A stretch of 64,000 nucleotides of DNA from an uncultured Lachnoclostridium sp. (GCA_948330435.1 CAOJBY010000020.1:4344-68343), one strand, 5' to 3'. Positions 33,504 to 42,356 are shown, counted from the stretch's first letter. Translations and numbers: made by a program. Notes: generated by a model from the letters alone, not told the origin.

Positions 33504-34345
33504 TATAAAATACCCAAGACGCTTCCTGCAATTCCGACAATAATCATGCCCCAGAGAATTGTAGTGGTCTTAAATCCTTTCTGCAATAATTTGTATGTAC
33601 CAAGTGTCAAAGCCAGCGGTAAGAAGCCGGAGATAATTCCGTCAAAAATATCCTGAAGTACAATTTCTGCTCCGCCAATGCTTAAAACCAGAGGGATCGC
33701 CAGATTTACCATGGAGGCACACATGGAGCCTACCACAACAAGTCCCAGTACCTTTGCCACCTCGGAAAGCGCCGCAATGATACCACCCTCAGACATGCTG
33801 TCAAGGAAGGTCATCCCGCTGCGGTATCCGATCTTCAGTCCGAAGTAGCGAACCAGCAAATGAGGAACATTATAAATCAGCAGGAACATAATAACTCCAA
33901 GGATGCTTCCCTGTGCTGCCAGGGAACAACCAATACCAGCACCGATGATACGGAAAGTTCCCCAGAAGAAGGAATCACCGATACCTGCAAGGGGTCCCAT
34001 AAGGGCTGTCTTTACTGCGTTTACGGATTCCGGATCGCTCTCTTCTCCCATCTCCTTTGCCTTTTTCAGCCTCTCCTCCATAGCAATGGCCACACCGGTA
34101 ATAAAGGTTACAATAGCTGGGGTCGTATTAAAAATCACCAGATGACGCTTTAATGCCTCGGAAGCCTCCTCCTTATTGGGATACAGCTTCTTGAGAGCCG
34201 GAACCATCTGATAGGCAAAGCCTACGTTCTGCATTCTCTCATAGAAGAAGCATGCCTGCAGCGGAAAGGACCGCCAAAAGGTTTTCTTAAAAATATCCGG
34301 GCTCATTACGGATTCTTCATTTGTCAATACTTTTTCCTCTGCCAT
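33503..34345 (-). CDS. PTS mannose-family EIID (second system)
   Basis: 280 residues. DIFKKTFWRSFPLQACFFYERMQNVGF start, GPLAGIGDSFFWGTFR loop and hydrophobic C-terminus. Shares 1 bp with the EIIC stop and with the SIS gene start, so IIC-IID-SIS are translationally coupled. Confidence 0.9.
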   Translation of the reverse strand: MAEEKVLTNEESVMSPDIFKKTFWRSFPLQACFFYERMQNVGFAYQMVPALKKLYPNKEEASEALKRHLVIFNTTPAIVTFITGVAIAMEERLKKAKEMGEESDPESVNAVKTALMGPLAGIGDSFFWGTFRIIGAGIGCSLAAQGSILGVIMFLLIYNVPHLLVRYFGLKIGYRSGMTFLDSMSEGGIIAALSEVAKVLGLVVVGSMCASMVNLAIPLVLSIGGAEIVLQDIFDGIISGFLPLALTLGTYKLLQKGFKTTTILWGMIIVGIAGSVLGIL

Positions 34346-35139
34346 TACAGCTCACCTCCCAAATCATCAGACATTTCTGCTGCAGCTTCCACAGCCGCCG
34401 GTTCTGCTTTTCTTCCTCTTCCATACTGGAACATAATATAGGCAATGGTCGTACCTATCACTGCGGCTCCTACGGTATTGACACCGATAAGAGCACTTAA
34501 GGCCCAGCCCACAAAGAAGAAGGCCACGTTCTTTTTATCAAAGAGAAGCTGCATCAGTATAGCAATTCCAAGAGCCGGAAGCATGCCGCTTGCGACGCTG
34601 AAACCGTCAATCACGCTCTGAGGAAGCTTATCCACAAATGCACCGATGACTGCGGATCCAAGCAATGCACCGCAGAATACCAACAAGAAATAAGCAAGGA
34701 AGAACAAGCCGGCACCTCCCCACAGAGCACGGTCGATCCCCTTATAGTCTCCCCGCTCCGCAGCCTTATCCGCCTGATGTGCAAAGTAGCCGTTTGCCGT
34801 ACGAACAAGAACACCCACAAGCTGGCCAAGGGTTGCAATGGGCAGCGACAGAGCTACCGCCGCACTCACGTCAAGGCCGGAGGTAATGGCAAAGGCCGTA
34901 GCAAGAATACTGCCCGACACCGTATCCGGAATGGTTGCAGAGCCAATTCCCACGATTCCCATCATAACCAGTTCCAAAGAGGCTCCCACCACGATACCCG
35001 TCTGAAAATCCCCCAAAATCAATCCTACAACCGGTCCCAAAAACAGCGGCCGATCCAGCATAAACATACCCATTACACGGCTGTCCCAGATACCCAATCC
35101 GCCGAGTATACCAAGTAATACTGCCTGAATAACACTCAT
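34345..35139 (-). CDS. PTS mannose-family EIIC (second system)
   Basis: 264 residues, multiple membrane helices. Typical start (IQAVLLGILGGLGIWDSRVMGMFMLDRPLFLGP) and PDTVSGSILATAFAI. A C-terminal charged tail rich in Ala/Glu is present. Follows IIB by 17 bp. Confidence 0.9.
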   Translation of the reverse strand: MSVIQAVLLGILGGLGIWDSRVMGMFMLDRPLFLGPVVGLILGDFQTGIVVGASLELVMMGIVGIGSATIPDTVSGSILATAFAITSGLDVSAAVALSLPIATLGQLVGVLVRTANGYFAHQADKAAERGDYKGIDRALWGGAGLFFLAYFLLVFCGALLGSAVIGAFVDKLPQSVIDGFSVASGMLPALGIAILMQLLFDKKNVAFFFVGWALSALIGVNTVGAAVIGTTIAYIMFQYGRGRKAEPAAVEAAAEMSDDLGGEL

Positions 35140-35156
35140 TATTTTTCTCCTTCCCG

Positions 35157-35651
35157 TTAACCGTTCTTATTAAAGTTTTTCCGTATTTCATCGCAAGTGA
35201 GACTTTTCTGCGTCGGATCCGGCTGCATGGTAATTGCCTTACCAGACTGCTCCAGGCGGTTCATCACTGCAATATCATCCTCTGACATGTAGGAATTCAT
35301 ATCAATCTGCCGCTTTCCCTCTCCGCTTCGCAGACCCCCGAGAAGCACATCTTTTATCGCTCCTCCTGTCTTTTCGCACAGATACTCCGCATCCTGCATG
35401 GTCTTCGCAACCACCATAATGCTGCGGGGTGCATGCTTAGGATTGTTAATCACCGCCGCTGCCCCGTCCAGGGATTTCATGGACAGCGTAACCCCCGGCG
35501 GCGTTGCCAGCTTAAATGCCATCTGCATCGTCTTGTCTGTGATTACCTGGTCATTTGCAATCAGAATTACATCCGCTTTATAAAAGTTCACCCAGGCAAC
35601 CGCCACCTGACCGTGAAGCAGACGATCGTCCACACGCAATACTTTGATCAT
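35157..35651 (-). CDS. PTS mannose-family EIIB (second system)
   Basis: 164 residues. Phosphohistidine motif VLRVDDRLLHGQVAVAWV (His ~15). Good site GGAGG. The ends differ from the MurNAc-linked EIIB at 6.4 kb, consistent with a different sugar. Confidence 0.9.
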   Translation of the reverse strand: MIKVLRVDDRLLHGQVAVAWVNFYKADVILIANDQVITDKTMQMAFKLATPPGVTLSMKSLDGAAAVINNPKHAPRSIMVVAKTMQDAEYLCEKTGGAIKDVLLGGLRSGEGKRQIDMNSYMSEDDIAVMNRLEQSGKAITMQPDPTQKSLTCDEIRKNFNKNG

Positions 35652-35687
35652 AACTTCCTCCTTTACTCCTAGTTCTGTGATAACCCG

Positions 35688-36128
35688 TTACAGCTCCCCC
35701 TCTTCATCCTGGAGGGTGCCTGCCGTTTCCACATCATTTACAAGCACCAGCGTATCTTTTGCTTCTTCAAGCACCGTTCGGATATTGGCCAGATTCTCTT
35801 CCCGGTCCTGTGTCAGTTCCAACATGGCGATGGGAAGCAGAAGCCCCAGGCACAATCCGGATATCAGATAAAAATCCGGATGCTCCGCAAGAATCCCGAT
35901 TGCGGACTGGGTAGTGCTTCCGCCCGGAATGTCCGTAATCAAAATCGTAGGAGCCGAGTTGTCAAACGCCTTCCATGCATTCTCAATCATCGCCTTTGTC
36001 TGTGCAACAGACTCATCCAGGGTAATGCTCAAGGCTGTCAGGTTCGGTACATCCCCGAGAATAAACCGGCAGGACTGCGCAATCCCTTTGGAAAATTCTC
36101 CGTGTGTCAGCAAAATTATGTTTTTCAT
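35688..36128 (-). CDS. PTS mannose-family EIIA (second system)
   Basis: 146 residues. Phosphohistidine in NIILLTHGEFSKGIAQS (His ~8) and DIPGGSTTQSA loop. First gene of the operon; the 244-bp divergent region to the GntR gene holds palindromic operator candidates. Confidence 0.9.
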   Translation of the reverse strand: MKNIILLTHGEFSKGIAQSCRFILGDVPNLTALSITLDESVAQTKAMIENAWKAFDNSAPTILITDIPGGSTTQSAIGILAEHPDFYLISGLCLGLLLPIAMLELTQDREENLANIRTVLEEAKDTLVLVNDVETAGTLQDEEGEL

Positions 36129-36151
36129 TCATATCCTCCTTTCTCATTTTT

Positions 36152-36338
36152 AATGTATATACATTTTTCTATATATTAATATACATTTAGTAGTTTGTCA
36201 ATACGTTTTATAAAAATTTATATGTTTTATTTTATTAAATTGTATGCTATTTGTGGGGATTGATGGGATGAGAAAGTAATAATAATTTTGATTATGTTGA
36301 CTTTTACTCACTATCCATCTATAATATGTATATATATT
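36152..36338. promoter_or_regulatory. divergent control region with GntR operator candidates
   Basis: AATGTATATACATT (36152-36165) is a perfect 14-bp palindrome close to the EIIA start; AATATACATTT follows at ~36178; AATATGTATATATATT lies at 36323-36338 near the gntR start. Shared TGTATA half-sites on both sides fit one regulator controlling both directions. Confidence 0.5.
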
Positions 36339-36372
36339 TCGGGAAAAAAGTATATTTTTTTGGAGAATTGAT

Positions 36373-37098
36373 ATGAAAAAGACACCTCTTTATCTTACCA
36401 TTGCACAGGAGATTATGGAGCTGATCCAGAACGGAACCTTACGCTGCGGAGAACAGCTTATGACAGAAGCACAGCTCTGTGAGAAATATCAGGTAAGCCG
36501 CATGACGGCCAACAAAGCTCTCTCTGCCCTTGTGGCCCAGGGATATATCAGCCGCACGGCCGGAAAAGGAAGCTTTGTGCTGGAGCCTAAGGTCACAAAG
36601 GACATCGGAGCTTCTAATATCAGCAGCTTTTCCAGAGATATGGCCTCCGTAGGGAAAAAGCCCGGAGCCATCCTGGTAGAATACCGTGTCATGCGTGCGG
36701 AGGACGCCCCCCTTGCCGCAGATCGACTTAAGCTTGCAGGCAGCGATCTGGTACACTATATCTTCCGCATCCGCACCAGTGACGAGATACGGATCGCCTT
36801 AAGCCACACCTACATTCCCTGCAAATACCTGCCGGCTCTGGACGTAACCATCCTGGAAAGCTCCCTTTACGAATATCTTGACCGGACCTACCATATCCAC
36901 CCCCGTGTATTGGATTACAATTTCAACGCACTTCTTTCCAATAAAAAACAGCAGGAGCTTTTGCAGACCGAAGCCTGTGCCCTGCTGAAATCCAGTCATA
37001 CCAGTACCATCGAACAGAATATTCTTTTTGAATTTACGGAGACCTACTATGTGGGCAACCGATACACCTATCATTTTTCAAGGACGGGAGCAGAATGA
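36373..37098 (+). CDS. GntR-family regulator (UTRA type) of the second PTS operon
   Basis: 241 residues. Winged helix with LCEKYQVSRMTANKALSALVAQGYI, then UTRA domain (SSFSRDMASVGKKPG ... FEFTETYYVGNRYTYHF). Divergent from the PTS/SIS operon, the usual arrangement for its local repressor. Overlaps the HAD gene by 4 bp. Confidence 0.88.
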   Translation: MKKTPLYLTIAQEIMELIQNGTLRCGEQLMTEAQLCEKYQVSRMTANKALSALVAQGYISRTAGKGSFVLEPKVTKDIGASNISSFSRDMASVGKKPGAILVEYRVMRAEDAPLAADRLKLAGSDLVHYIFRIRTSDEIRIALSHTYIPCKYLPALDVTILESSLYEYLDRTYHIHPRVLDYNFNALLSNKKQQELLQTEACALLKSSHTSTIEQNILFEFTETYYVGNRYTYHFSRTGAE

Positions 37099-37865
37099 TA
37101 AAAGCAATCTTTTTTGACATTGACGGAACCTTATATTCCCACAGAGACTACCGAATTCCGGAAAGTGCCCTCTGTGCCTTACGGCTTCTTAGGGAGCAGG
37201 GGATTCTCCTGTTTATCTCCACCGGAAGACATATGATTATGATTGAACATCTTCTGGGCAGTCAGATTCCTTTTGACGGCTATGTATCTCTGACTGGTCA
37301 GATTTGCCTGAATCGGGAGAAACAGATCATTTATAAGAATCCCATCTACAGGACGGATACGGAGAAGATTGTGGAATTCTTCAACAGGAAAACACTTCCC
37401 CTTACTTTAATGGAAGAAAACCGCCGCTATGCCAACCTTGCGGACCGGCCGGCCGGAAATGTCTCAAAGAATCCCGCCGCTTTCCCGCCCCCCGTCGAAG
37501 CCTACCAGGGGGGAGCCATCTATCAGGTGTCCGGCTTCTTTGGGGAGGAAGAGACAGGGGAGCTGCTCCCCAGTCTGACACACTGCAAATACGCCACATG
37601 GCGGAACGGGGCCATTGATATTATCTCCGCAGACGGCGGAAAGACAGCGGGTATCAAAAGACTGTTAGAGTATTACCATCTAGATGAGGACAGCATTATG
37701 GCTTTCGGCGACGGCGACAACGATGTCGACATGCTGGAATTCGCCCGGATTGGCGTAGCCATGGGAAACGGATCCCCAAAAGCCAGGGAAGCCGCAGACT
37801 ACATTACCACAGATATTGATTTGGACGGGATCTCGCATGCTCTGAAGCATTTTGGATTGATATAG
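37095..37865 (+). CDS. HAD-superfamily Cof-type sugar phosphatase
   Basis: 256 residues. Motif I FFDIDGTLYS, motif II ISTGRH, and motif III/IV with Lys before MAFGDGDNDVDML. C2B cap. Typical of sugar-phosphate phosphatases that relieve sugar-P stress. Coupled to gntR (ATGA overlap). Paralogue, same length, at 52736-53506. Confidence 0.88.
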   Translation: MIKAIFFDIDGTLYSHRDYRIPESALCALRLLREQGILLFISTGRHMIMIEHLLGSQIPFDGYVSLTGQICLNREKQIIYKNPIYRTDTEKIVEFFNRKTLPLTLMEENRRYANLADRPAGNVSKNPAAFPPPVEAYQGGAIYQVSGFFGEEETGELLPSLTHCKYATWRNGAIDIISADGGKTAGIKRLLEYYHLDEDSIMAFGDGDNDVDMLEFARIGVAMGNGSPKAREAADYITTDIDLDGISHALKHFGLI

Positions 37866-37874
37866 CACCACTTG

Positions 37875-38519
37875 TCAGGAGACCGCTAAAGCTTTCAGCG
37901 TCGTTATGGAGATATCCCCCACCACTGCCAGGTCCTCTGCCTGGTAAGCGTAAGGAAAATTCTCCTCAAAGAGAATCTGTGAAGAGGGCGGAAATTCCTC
38001 ATCCCCGGCCCACAGAATAAATCGCACATGCAGACCATTTATAAATTCAAACTCATAGGCCGCATCTCCCATAGAGATCTTCTTGGCCCCAAGCTTCTCC
38101 ATTGCCGCCGCAAACTGCTCAAGCTTAAAGCCAAAGGCAAACTTAAGCCTTGTCAGGCACCGCCCCTCAAACTGGCGGAAATACACTTCGCCCCAGGGCA
38201 CCTCCCGGTAGGTGAGGTATTTCCCCGTACTCTTCACCGACTGGCCGGAAATGAGAAAACGCAGCACGATAATCTTCGCCGGAGCCATCTCTGAATAGCG
38301 TACCGCCCCCTCCTCTCCCTGCTCCGGGTGAAGTGCGAACTCCGGATAGTCAGCCAGATAGGGATAGCCCATTAGACGGATATGGAACTGTTGCTTCTCC
38401 TCGTCGTACTCCACGCCGCAGCGGGAAGCCGCTTCGCCGGGGTCTATTTTGCGGTATTCTTCCAAATAATGCTCAAGGGGAATCCTCTCCTTGTTGTCTT
38501 TTTCGTAGGGAAATTCCAT
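37875..38519 (-). CDS. DUF3786 family protein
   Basis: 214 residues. DUF3786-type start (ERIPLEHYLEEYRKIDPGEAASRCGV) and a conserved centre (ILRFLISGQ, PWGEVYFRQFEGRCL). No catalytic motif is recognised. DUF3786 genes are frequent in anaerobes near corrinoid and Wood-Ljungdahl genes; here it is directly downstream of the RACo-like activator on the same strand. Good site AAAGGAG. Confidence 0.8.
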   Translation of the reverse strand: MEFPYEKDNKERIPLEHYLEEYRKIDPGEAASRCGVEYDEEKQQFHIRLMGYPYLADYPEFALHPEQGEEGAVRYSEMAPAKIIVLRFLISGQSVKSTGKYLTYREVPWGEVYFRQFEGRCLTRLKFAFGFKLEQFAAAMEKLGAKKISMGDAAYEFEFINGLHVRFILWAGDEEFPPSSQILFEENFPYAYQAEDLAVVGDISITTLKALAVS

Positions 38520-38540
38520 TGTATACTTACTCCTTTAATT

Positions 38541-38580
38541 GCCATGGCAGATGCCTGTTAGCTTGCATATCCGCCATGGC
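38541..38580 (-). other. hairpin between the RACo-like gene and DUF3786
   Basis: GCCATGGCAGAT and ATATCCGCCATGGC arms pair through an 8-bp self-complementary GCCATGGC at each end. No U run; may be an RNA-processing or attenuating structure within the operon. Confidence 0.5.
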
Positions 38581-38594
38581 CGTTCTATTATTCT

Positions 38595-40520
38595 TCACTG
38601 CTCCACCGACGGGAACAGGGAGCTGTCCGTATGGGGCAGGAAGCAGCATGCCACAAACTCGTCCATATATCCCGGCTCTGTGGAAAGCTCCAGGTACGTC
38701 ATATTCTGAGCAAGTTCATAGACTTTCCTCTCCGCTTTCGTGGACAGCAGCATGGCATAAGCACCGGACAGAGAGGAATTGCCGATATAATGGTAGCATT
38801 CCACCGGAATATCCGGAAACATGCCGATATTGATGGCATTCTGCATATTGATTCCGCTTCCGATACCGCCGGCCACATAGACCTGCTCAATCATGCTGAT
38901 ATCGAAATCCAGTGTTTTCAGCATAGTGCGGATTGCGGAGAAAATAGCACCCTTGGCACGGATAAAGTTGTCAATATCCACCTCCGTAATCTCCACATCT
39001 TTTACAGATCCGGACTCTTCCTCAAAAGCCAGTACATAGCTGCCCATTCCGTAGGCATCCCGCTTGATCCGCTTTCCGTCCCGGATGAATTTTCCCTTGG
39101 GGCTGATAATCTTACACCGGAACAGCTCCGCAATCACATCAATAATACCCGATCCGCAAAGTCCGATGGGCTTCTCACCCTCATCCCCGATAATGGTAAA
39201 ATCTGGCTCCATGGTCTCCGCATCAATGGTACATGCCTCGATGGCTCCGTCCGTAGCACGCATGCCGCAGCTGATATCGCCACCCTCAAAGGCCGGCCCT
39301 GCGGAACAGGCACAGCTCATCATAAAGTCGGAATTGCCGAACACCAGCTCCCCGTTGGTTCCCAGGTCGATAAAGAGGGAAAACTCCGGCCGATTCCACA
39401 GCATACTCACCAGAGTACCCGCCGTAATATCGCCGCCCACATAGCTTCCGATGTTGGGTGCCATAATAATGTGTGCATCCGGATGAACTTTCAGATTGAT
39501 ATCCGACGCATAAAAAGAGTTTGTCTTAAAAAATGCCGGAATATACGGCTCCATCCGCAGCGGGTCCGCATTGATTCCCATAAGCAGGTGGTTCATGGTG
39601 GTATTGCCCGCTATCGCCAGACGGTAAATATGCCGGGTGCTGATATGGGCGGCCCTGCACATCTGCTGAATCATTGGATTCAATGTCTCCGCCACGATAG
39701 CGTCCTGCAGGCGGGTGCGTCCGCCCTGCTTGGTGGATTCAATGATTCGGTTGATCACATCGGCTCCATAACGGATCTGTCCATTTCCGGTGGATGCCTT
39801 GGCCAGAATTCTTCCGTCTATCATATCTACCACAACGGCGGACACGGTGGTGGTTCCGATGTCAACGGCAAGACCTCCCACAATCAAATCCTCATTTGCC
39901 CCATACACATCATAAACAAATACATGACGCTGGGCCTGTCCGATGATACACTGGATCTCAAAATCGCTGCCACGCAGGGTATTGGGCAGCTTTCTAAGGC
40001 AGGAATAGGGAATCCGGATATATTGAATTCCTGTCTTCTCCTGCAAAGCCCGGATGACACGCTCAATATCCGGCATGGTATCCTCAAGGCTTGGCGGGTC
40101 CATTTTAATCCGCACAATGTGAATGTTGTTGTGGAGGGGCAGATCTGCTTCCTCGATCTTCCGCTTGGATTCGTCAAAGATCGCAACCTCCTCCGGAGAG
40201 CTTAAGTCCGCCACCTTCATGCGGCTGCGGTAGGCGGAGGCGATATCCGGAACCATAACCTCCACGTCTCCGGCCACATGACTTACACAGGCTAACCGCC
40301 AGCCCTCCTCATACTCCACATCACTGATATGGCGGGTCTTCTTGGAGTCCAGTTTTCCTTTGATGAATTTTACCTTACATTTTCCGCAGGAAGCATTGCC
40401 GGAGCAGGGAGCGTCAATCACTACGTTGGATTTCCGTGCCGTCTCCAGAAGATTCTCTCCCAGGGCTGTGGACACCGTTACCTGTTCGCCGTCCTCGAAT
40501 CGAAATACTACATTTGCCAT
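38595..40520 (-). CDS. reductive activator of corrinoid protein-like ASKHA/ferredoxin protein (RACo type, DUF4445)
   Basis: 641 residues. N-terminal [2Fe-2S] ferredoxin domain with APCSGNASCGKC and a later LACVSH cysteine; linker; ASKHA ATPase domain with VDIGTTTVSAVVVD, DLGTNGELVFG, GLCGSGIIDVIAEL and VYVAGGIGSG. RACo proteins use ATP to re-reduce Co(II) of corrinoid methyl carriers. No methyltransferase or corrinoid protein gene is adjacent, so its client lies elsewhere. Start ATG 40520 has TGGAGG; element copy B lies just upstream. Confidence 0.9.
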   Translation of the reverse strand: MANVVFRFEDGEQVTVSTALGENLLETARKSNVVIDAPCSGNASCGKCKVKFIKGKLDSKKTRHISDVEYEEGWRLACVSHVAGDVEVMVPDIASAYRSRMKVADLSSPEEVAIFDESKRKIEEADLPLHNNIHIVRIKMDPPSLEDTMPDIERVIRALQEKTGIQYIRIPYSCLRKLPNTLRGSDFEIQCIIGQAQRHVFVYDVYGANEDLIVGGLAVDIGTTTVSAVVVDMIDGRILAKASTGNGQIRYGADVINRIIESTKQGGRTRLQDAIVAETLNPMIQQMCRAAHISTRHIYRLAIAGNTTMNHLLMGINADPLRMEPYIPAFFKTNSFYASDINLKVHPDAHIIMAPNIGSYVGGDITAGTLVSMLWNRPEFSLFIDLGTNGELVFGNSDFMMSCACSAGPAFEGGDISCGMRATDGAIEACTIDAETMEPDFTIIGDEGEKPIGLCGSGIIDVIAELFRCKIISPKGKFIRDGKRIKRDAYGMGSYVLAFEEESGSVKDVEITEVDIDNFIRAKGAIFSAIRTMLKTLDFDISMIEQVYVAGGIGSGINMQNAINIGMFPDIPVECYHYIGNSSLSGAYAMLLSTKAERKVYELAQNMTYLELSTEPGYMDEFVACCFLPHTDSSLFPSVEQ

Positions 40521-40544
40521 TTACGTTTCCTCCATTCCAGTCCC

Positions 40545-40637
40545 GCAGCACTTCAATCAGTACCACTTATACAGAACAATTTCCGACCACCAAATGCATG
40601 TGTTCGTAAATCGTTCTGGCACTGCTTGAAGTGCTGC
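40545..40637 (-). repeat. dispersed structured element, copy B (upstream of the RACo-like gene)
   Basis: Outer stem GCAGCACTTCAA/TTGAAGTGCTGC is a perfect 12 bp; inner CAGAAC-ATTT/AAAT-GTTCTG; core AGTGCC/GGTACT. On the minus strand it runs directly into GCGGGACTGGAATGGAGG, the ribosome site. Confidence 0.85.
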
Positions 40638-40728
40638 TGTCTTTAAAATTTTTTCCTGAACGTAATCCCATTGGTAAAAGTATACCATACTTTGAGGACT
40701 GACTGCAATCAAATGTCCTATTTTATTC

Positions 40729-40974
40729 TTATTCTTCCATATCATCATATTTCGAATGAATATCCACCGGCTGTTCCATCGAATCATCCCATATCCACTG
40801 TTCATCCTCATACCTGTAGCAATATACGCCCACGTCACCGGACTGTATCCAGATATTGTAAGTATCTGATTCCCAACAGATTCCCCAAAATTCACGGGCT
40901 CTTGCCGTATAAAATTCAAATATCTTCTCTTCTGTTTCCGTTTTATAGATACAGACCTTTATGTGATCGACATC
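40729..40974 (-). pseudogene. small hypothetical gene with 5' frameshift
   Basis: An 81-codon open stretch (DVDHIKVCIYKTE ... YDDMEE stop) rich in aromatic and acidic residues has no start codon in frame. A well-placed ATG at 40973 behind GGAGG opens the other frame and stops after four codons. Removing the mismatch would require a one-base insertion near codon 2-3, so this is probably a frameshifted gene. Family not recognised. Confidence 0.45.
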
Positions 40975-40990
40975 AGAACCTCCTTACACC

Positions 40991-41037
40991 TTTTGTCCCT
41001 CTTTGTCCCTCTTTGTCCCTCTTTGTCCCACTTTGTC
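40991..41037. repeat. 10-bp tandem repeat, about 4.7 units
   Basis: Unit TTTGTCCCTC repeated at exactly 10-bp spacing (40991-41037). It lies about 10 nt upstream of GGAGG of the frameshifted small gene on the minus strand and ~200 bp upstream of the secreted-protein gene on the plus strand. One helical turn per unit; copy number may vary. Confidence 0.9.
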
Positions 41038-41238
41038 TACAATTGTTATTTTTTCTGAATATTTATTCCATTTTCTTATAATCATAATACAATAATAACT
41101 TATTCTTCATATTTTTGTAATATTTTTTGTGTATACTGAGAGAAACTTAGAAATCCAAAAAATACCCTTATCGATTCAATCTCAATGACAAGTATGAGAG
41201 TTTTCGAAAATGTTGTGTAACAGAAACGGGAGGGGCCT

Positions 41239-41742
41239 ATGAAAAGAATTACCTTAACATCTCTTATAATTCTGGCAGCGATCACATGTTCCGTTGTGCC
41301 CGTCAAAAAAGAAGTGCTGGCAGCCAATTCCACGGCGGAAGAAATCTTTTATATAGAAAGCGGAATCCTCTCAGCTATCAAACTTTCTGCCAAAAACTCC
41401 TCTCCCGTTCAGTTGTCTTATGTAAGCTTGGCAGAACGGGAAAAGTGGATTCTGGATGAAGTGCTCTCCGACTATGTGTCTGAGGCCGTAGTAGAATTAG
41501 CGGAGTCCGGCTTTGATTATATCATTGGTGACTGGATGGATCGGGAAGCTTACACCTGTCTCATTCTGGAAAAAAAGCTTCCCACCGGAAGCCTTTATAC
41601 CGCCTGCGGCTACGCAAAAACCGGAAGCGGCTATGTATACTTTGAACTTACCTCCTCCCAGCCCCTGACAGAGCAGCAGGTACGCAGAGAGGTAGAACGG
41701 AATTTTTCCGAAAGCCAGGAGGTTTTGCGGGGAATTTGTTAG
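41239..41742 (+). CDS. secreted protein of unknown function
   Basis: 167 residues. Signal peptide of about 30 residues (KRITLTSLIILAAITCSVVP then EVLAANS). The mature domain has several acidic helices and a C-terminal strand pattern (YVYFELTSSQPLTEQQV). Its stop overlaps the convergent DUF4125 stop by 4 bp and no terminator is seen between them. Two cysteines in the mature part might bond. Not recognised. Confidence 0.7.
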   Translation: MKRITLTSLIILAAITCSVVPVKKEVLAANSTAEEIFYIESGILSAIKLSAKNSSPVQLSYVSLAEREKWILDEVLSDYVSEAVVELAESGFDYIIGDWMDREAYTCLILEKKLPTGSLYTACGYAKTGSGYVYFELTSSQPLTEQQVRREVERNFSESQEVLRGIC

Positions 41743-42356
41743 GAACGTGCACCTCTTTTTTCTCCCATTCGCTTCTCCGCTTCCCAAAGGCTTTCATAGC
41801 CATATGCCCTTGCCATCTCCTGATAGTTTTCCCTCACCAGATTCCTTTCCTGCTTTTTGCATTCCCCAAGAAAAAGCAGGAAAGCTTCCAGTGAAGTCTC
41901 GGAATATGTCTTGAGTTCTCCCCTCAGATAGGTTTCTATGGATACATCACCCATTTTGTCCTGGCTGCTTCGAAGAGGACGTCCGCCGGACATAATGTTT
42001 GGAATCTGCTTTTCAACCTCTTCATACCAGCCCATATGGATTCCGATAATCTGCTCCAGCAAATCTGTCTCCCTTTCGCTTTTTGACGGAAGCAGGTCTT
42101 GAATCGCAGCAAAACCCTGCGGGTCATAATTTTCCATCATATAGCCGTATTTTTCCGCCACCATATTCCGTCCCTGATTTTTGGCTTCACAGAGATCTGC
42201 ATAATATTGCTTCAACACAGCCTGGGACATCACTTTCCACTGACTCTCCCGCATCAGGTAAAAAGTTCTCTTATCATCCTGGCAGGATGCACGCCCTCCA
42301 ATATTCTGTGTCTTTTGAAACATTTCCCATTCCAGTTCAAGAATCTCTTCTATCAT
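41739..42356 (-). CDS. DUF4125 family protein
   Basis: 205 residues from ATG 42356 (ATGA overlap with the DUF4037 stop); an upstream in-frame ATG at 42365 is less likely. Mostly helical, with conserved NIGGRASCQDDKRTFYLMRESQW near the start and a repeat-like helix pair (AKNQGRNMVAEKYGYMM ... KKQERNLVRENYQEMA). No membrane segments. Translationally coupled to DUF4037, which argues for a joint function that is not known. Confidence 0.8.
   Translation of the reverse strand: MIEEILELEWEMFQKTQNIGGRASCQDDKRTFYLMRESQWKVMSQAVLKQYYADLCEAKNQGRNMVAEKYGYMMENYDPQGFAAIQDLLPSKSERETDLLEQIIGIHMGWYEEVEKQIPNIMSGGRPLRSSQDKMGDVSIETYLRGELKTYSETSLEAFLLFLGECKKQERNLVRENYQEMARAYGYESLWEAEKRMGEKRGARS

Noticed and set aside
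38631..40205. 524-codon open frame on the plus strand opposite the RACo-like gene
   Set aside because: It is exactly antisense to a protein with clear ferredoxin and ASKHA motifs; the composition is that of reversed coding and there is no ribosome site.
40557..40919. 120-codon minus-strand frame overlapping element copy B
   Set aside because: It reads through the palindrome and uses a frame different from the better-conserved 81-codon stretch ending at 40729; no ribosome site.
40991..41037. Tandem TTTGTCCCTC units as a CRISPR-like array
   Set aside because: Ten-bp head-to-tail units without spacers; simple tandem repeat.
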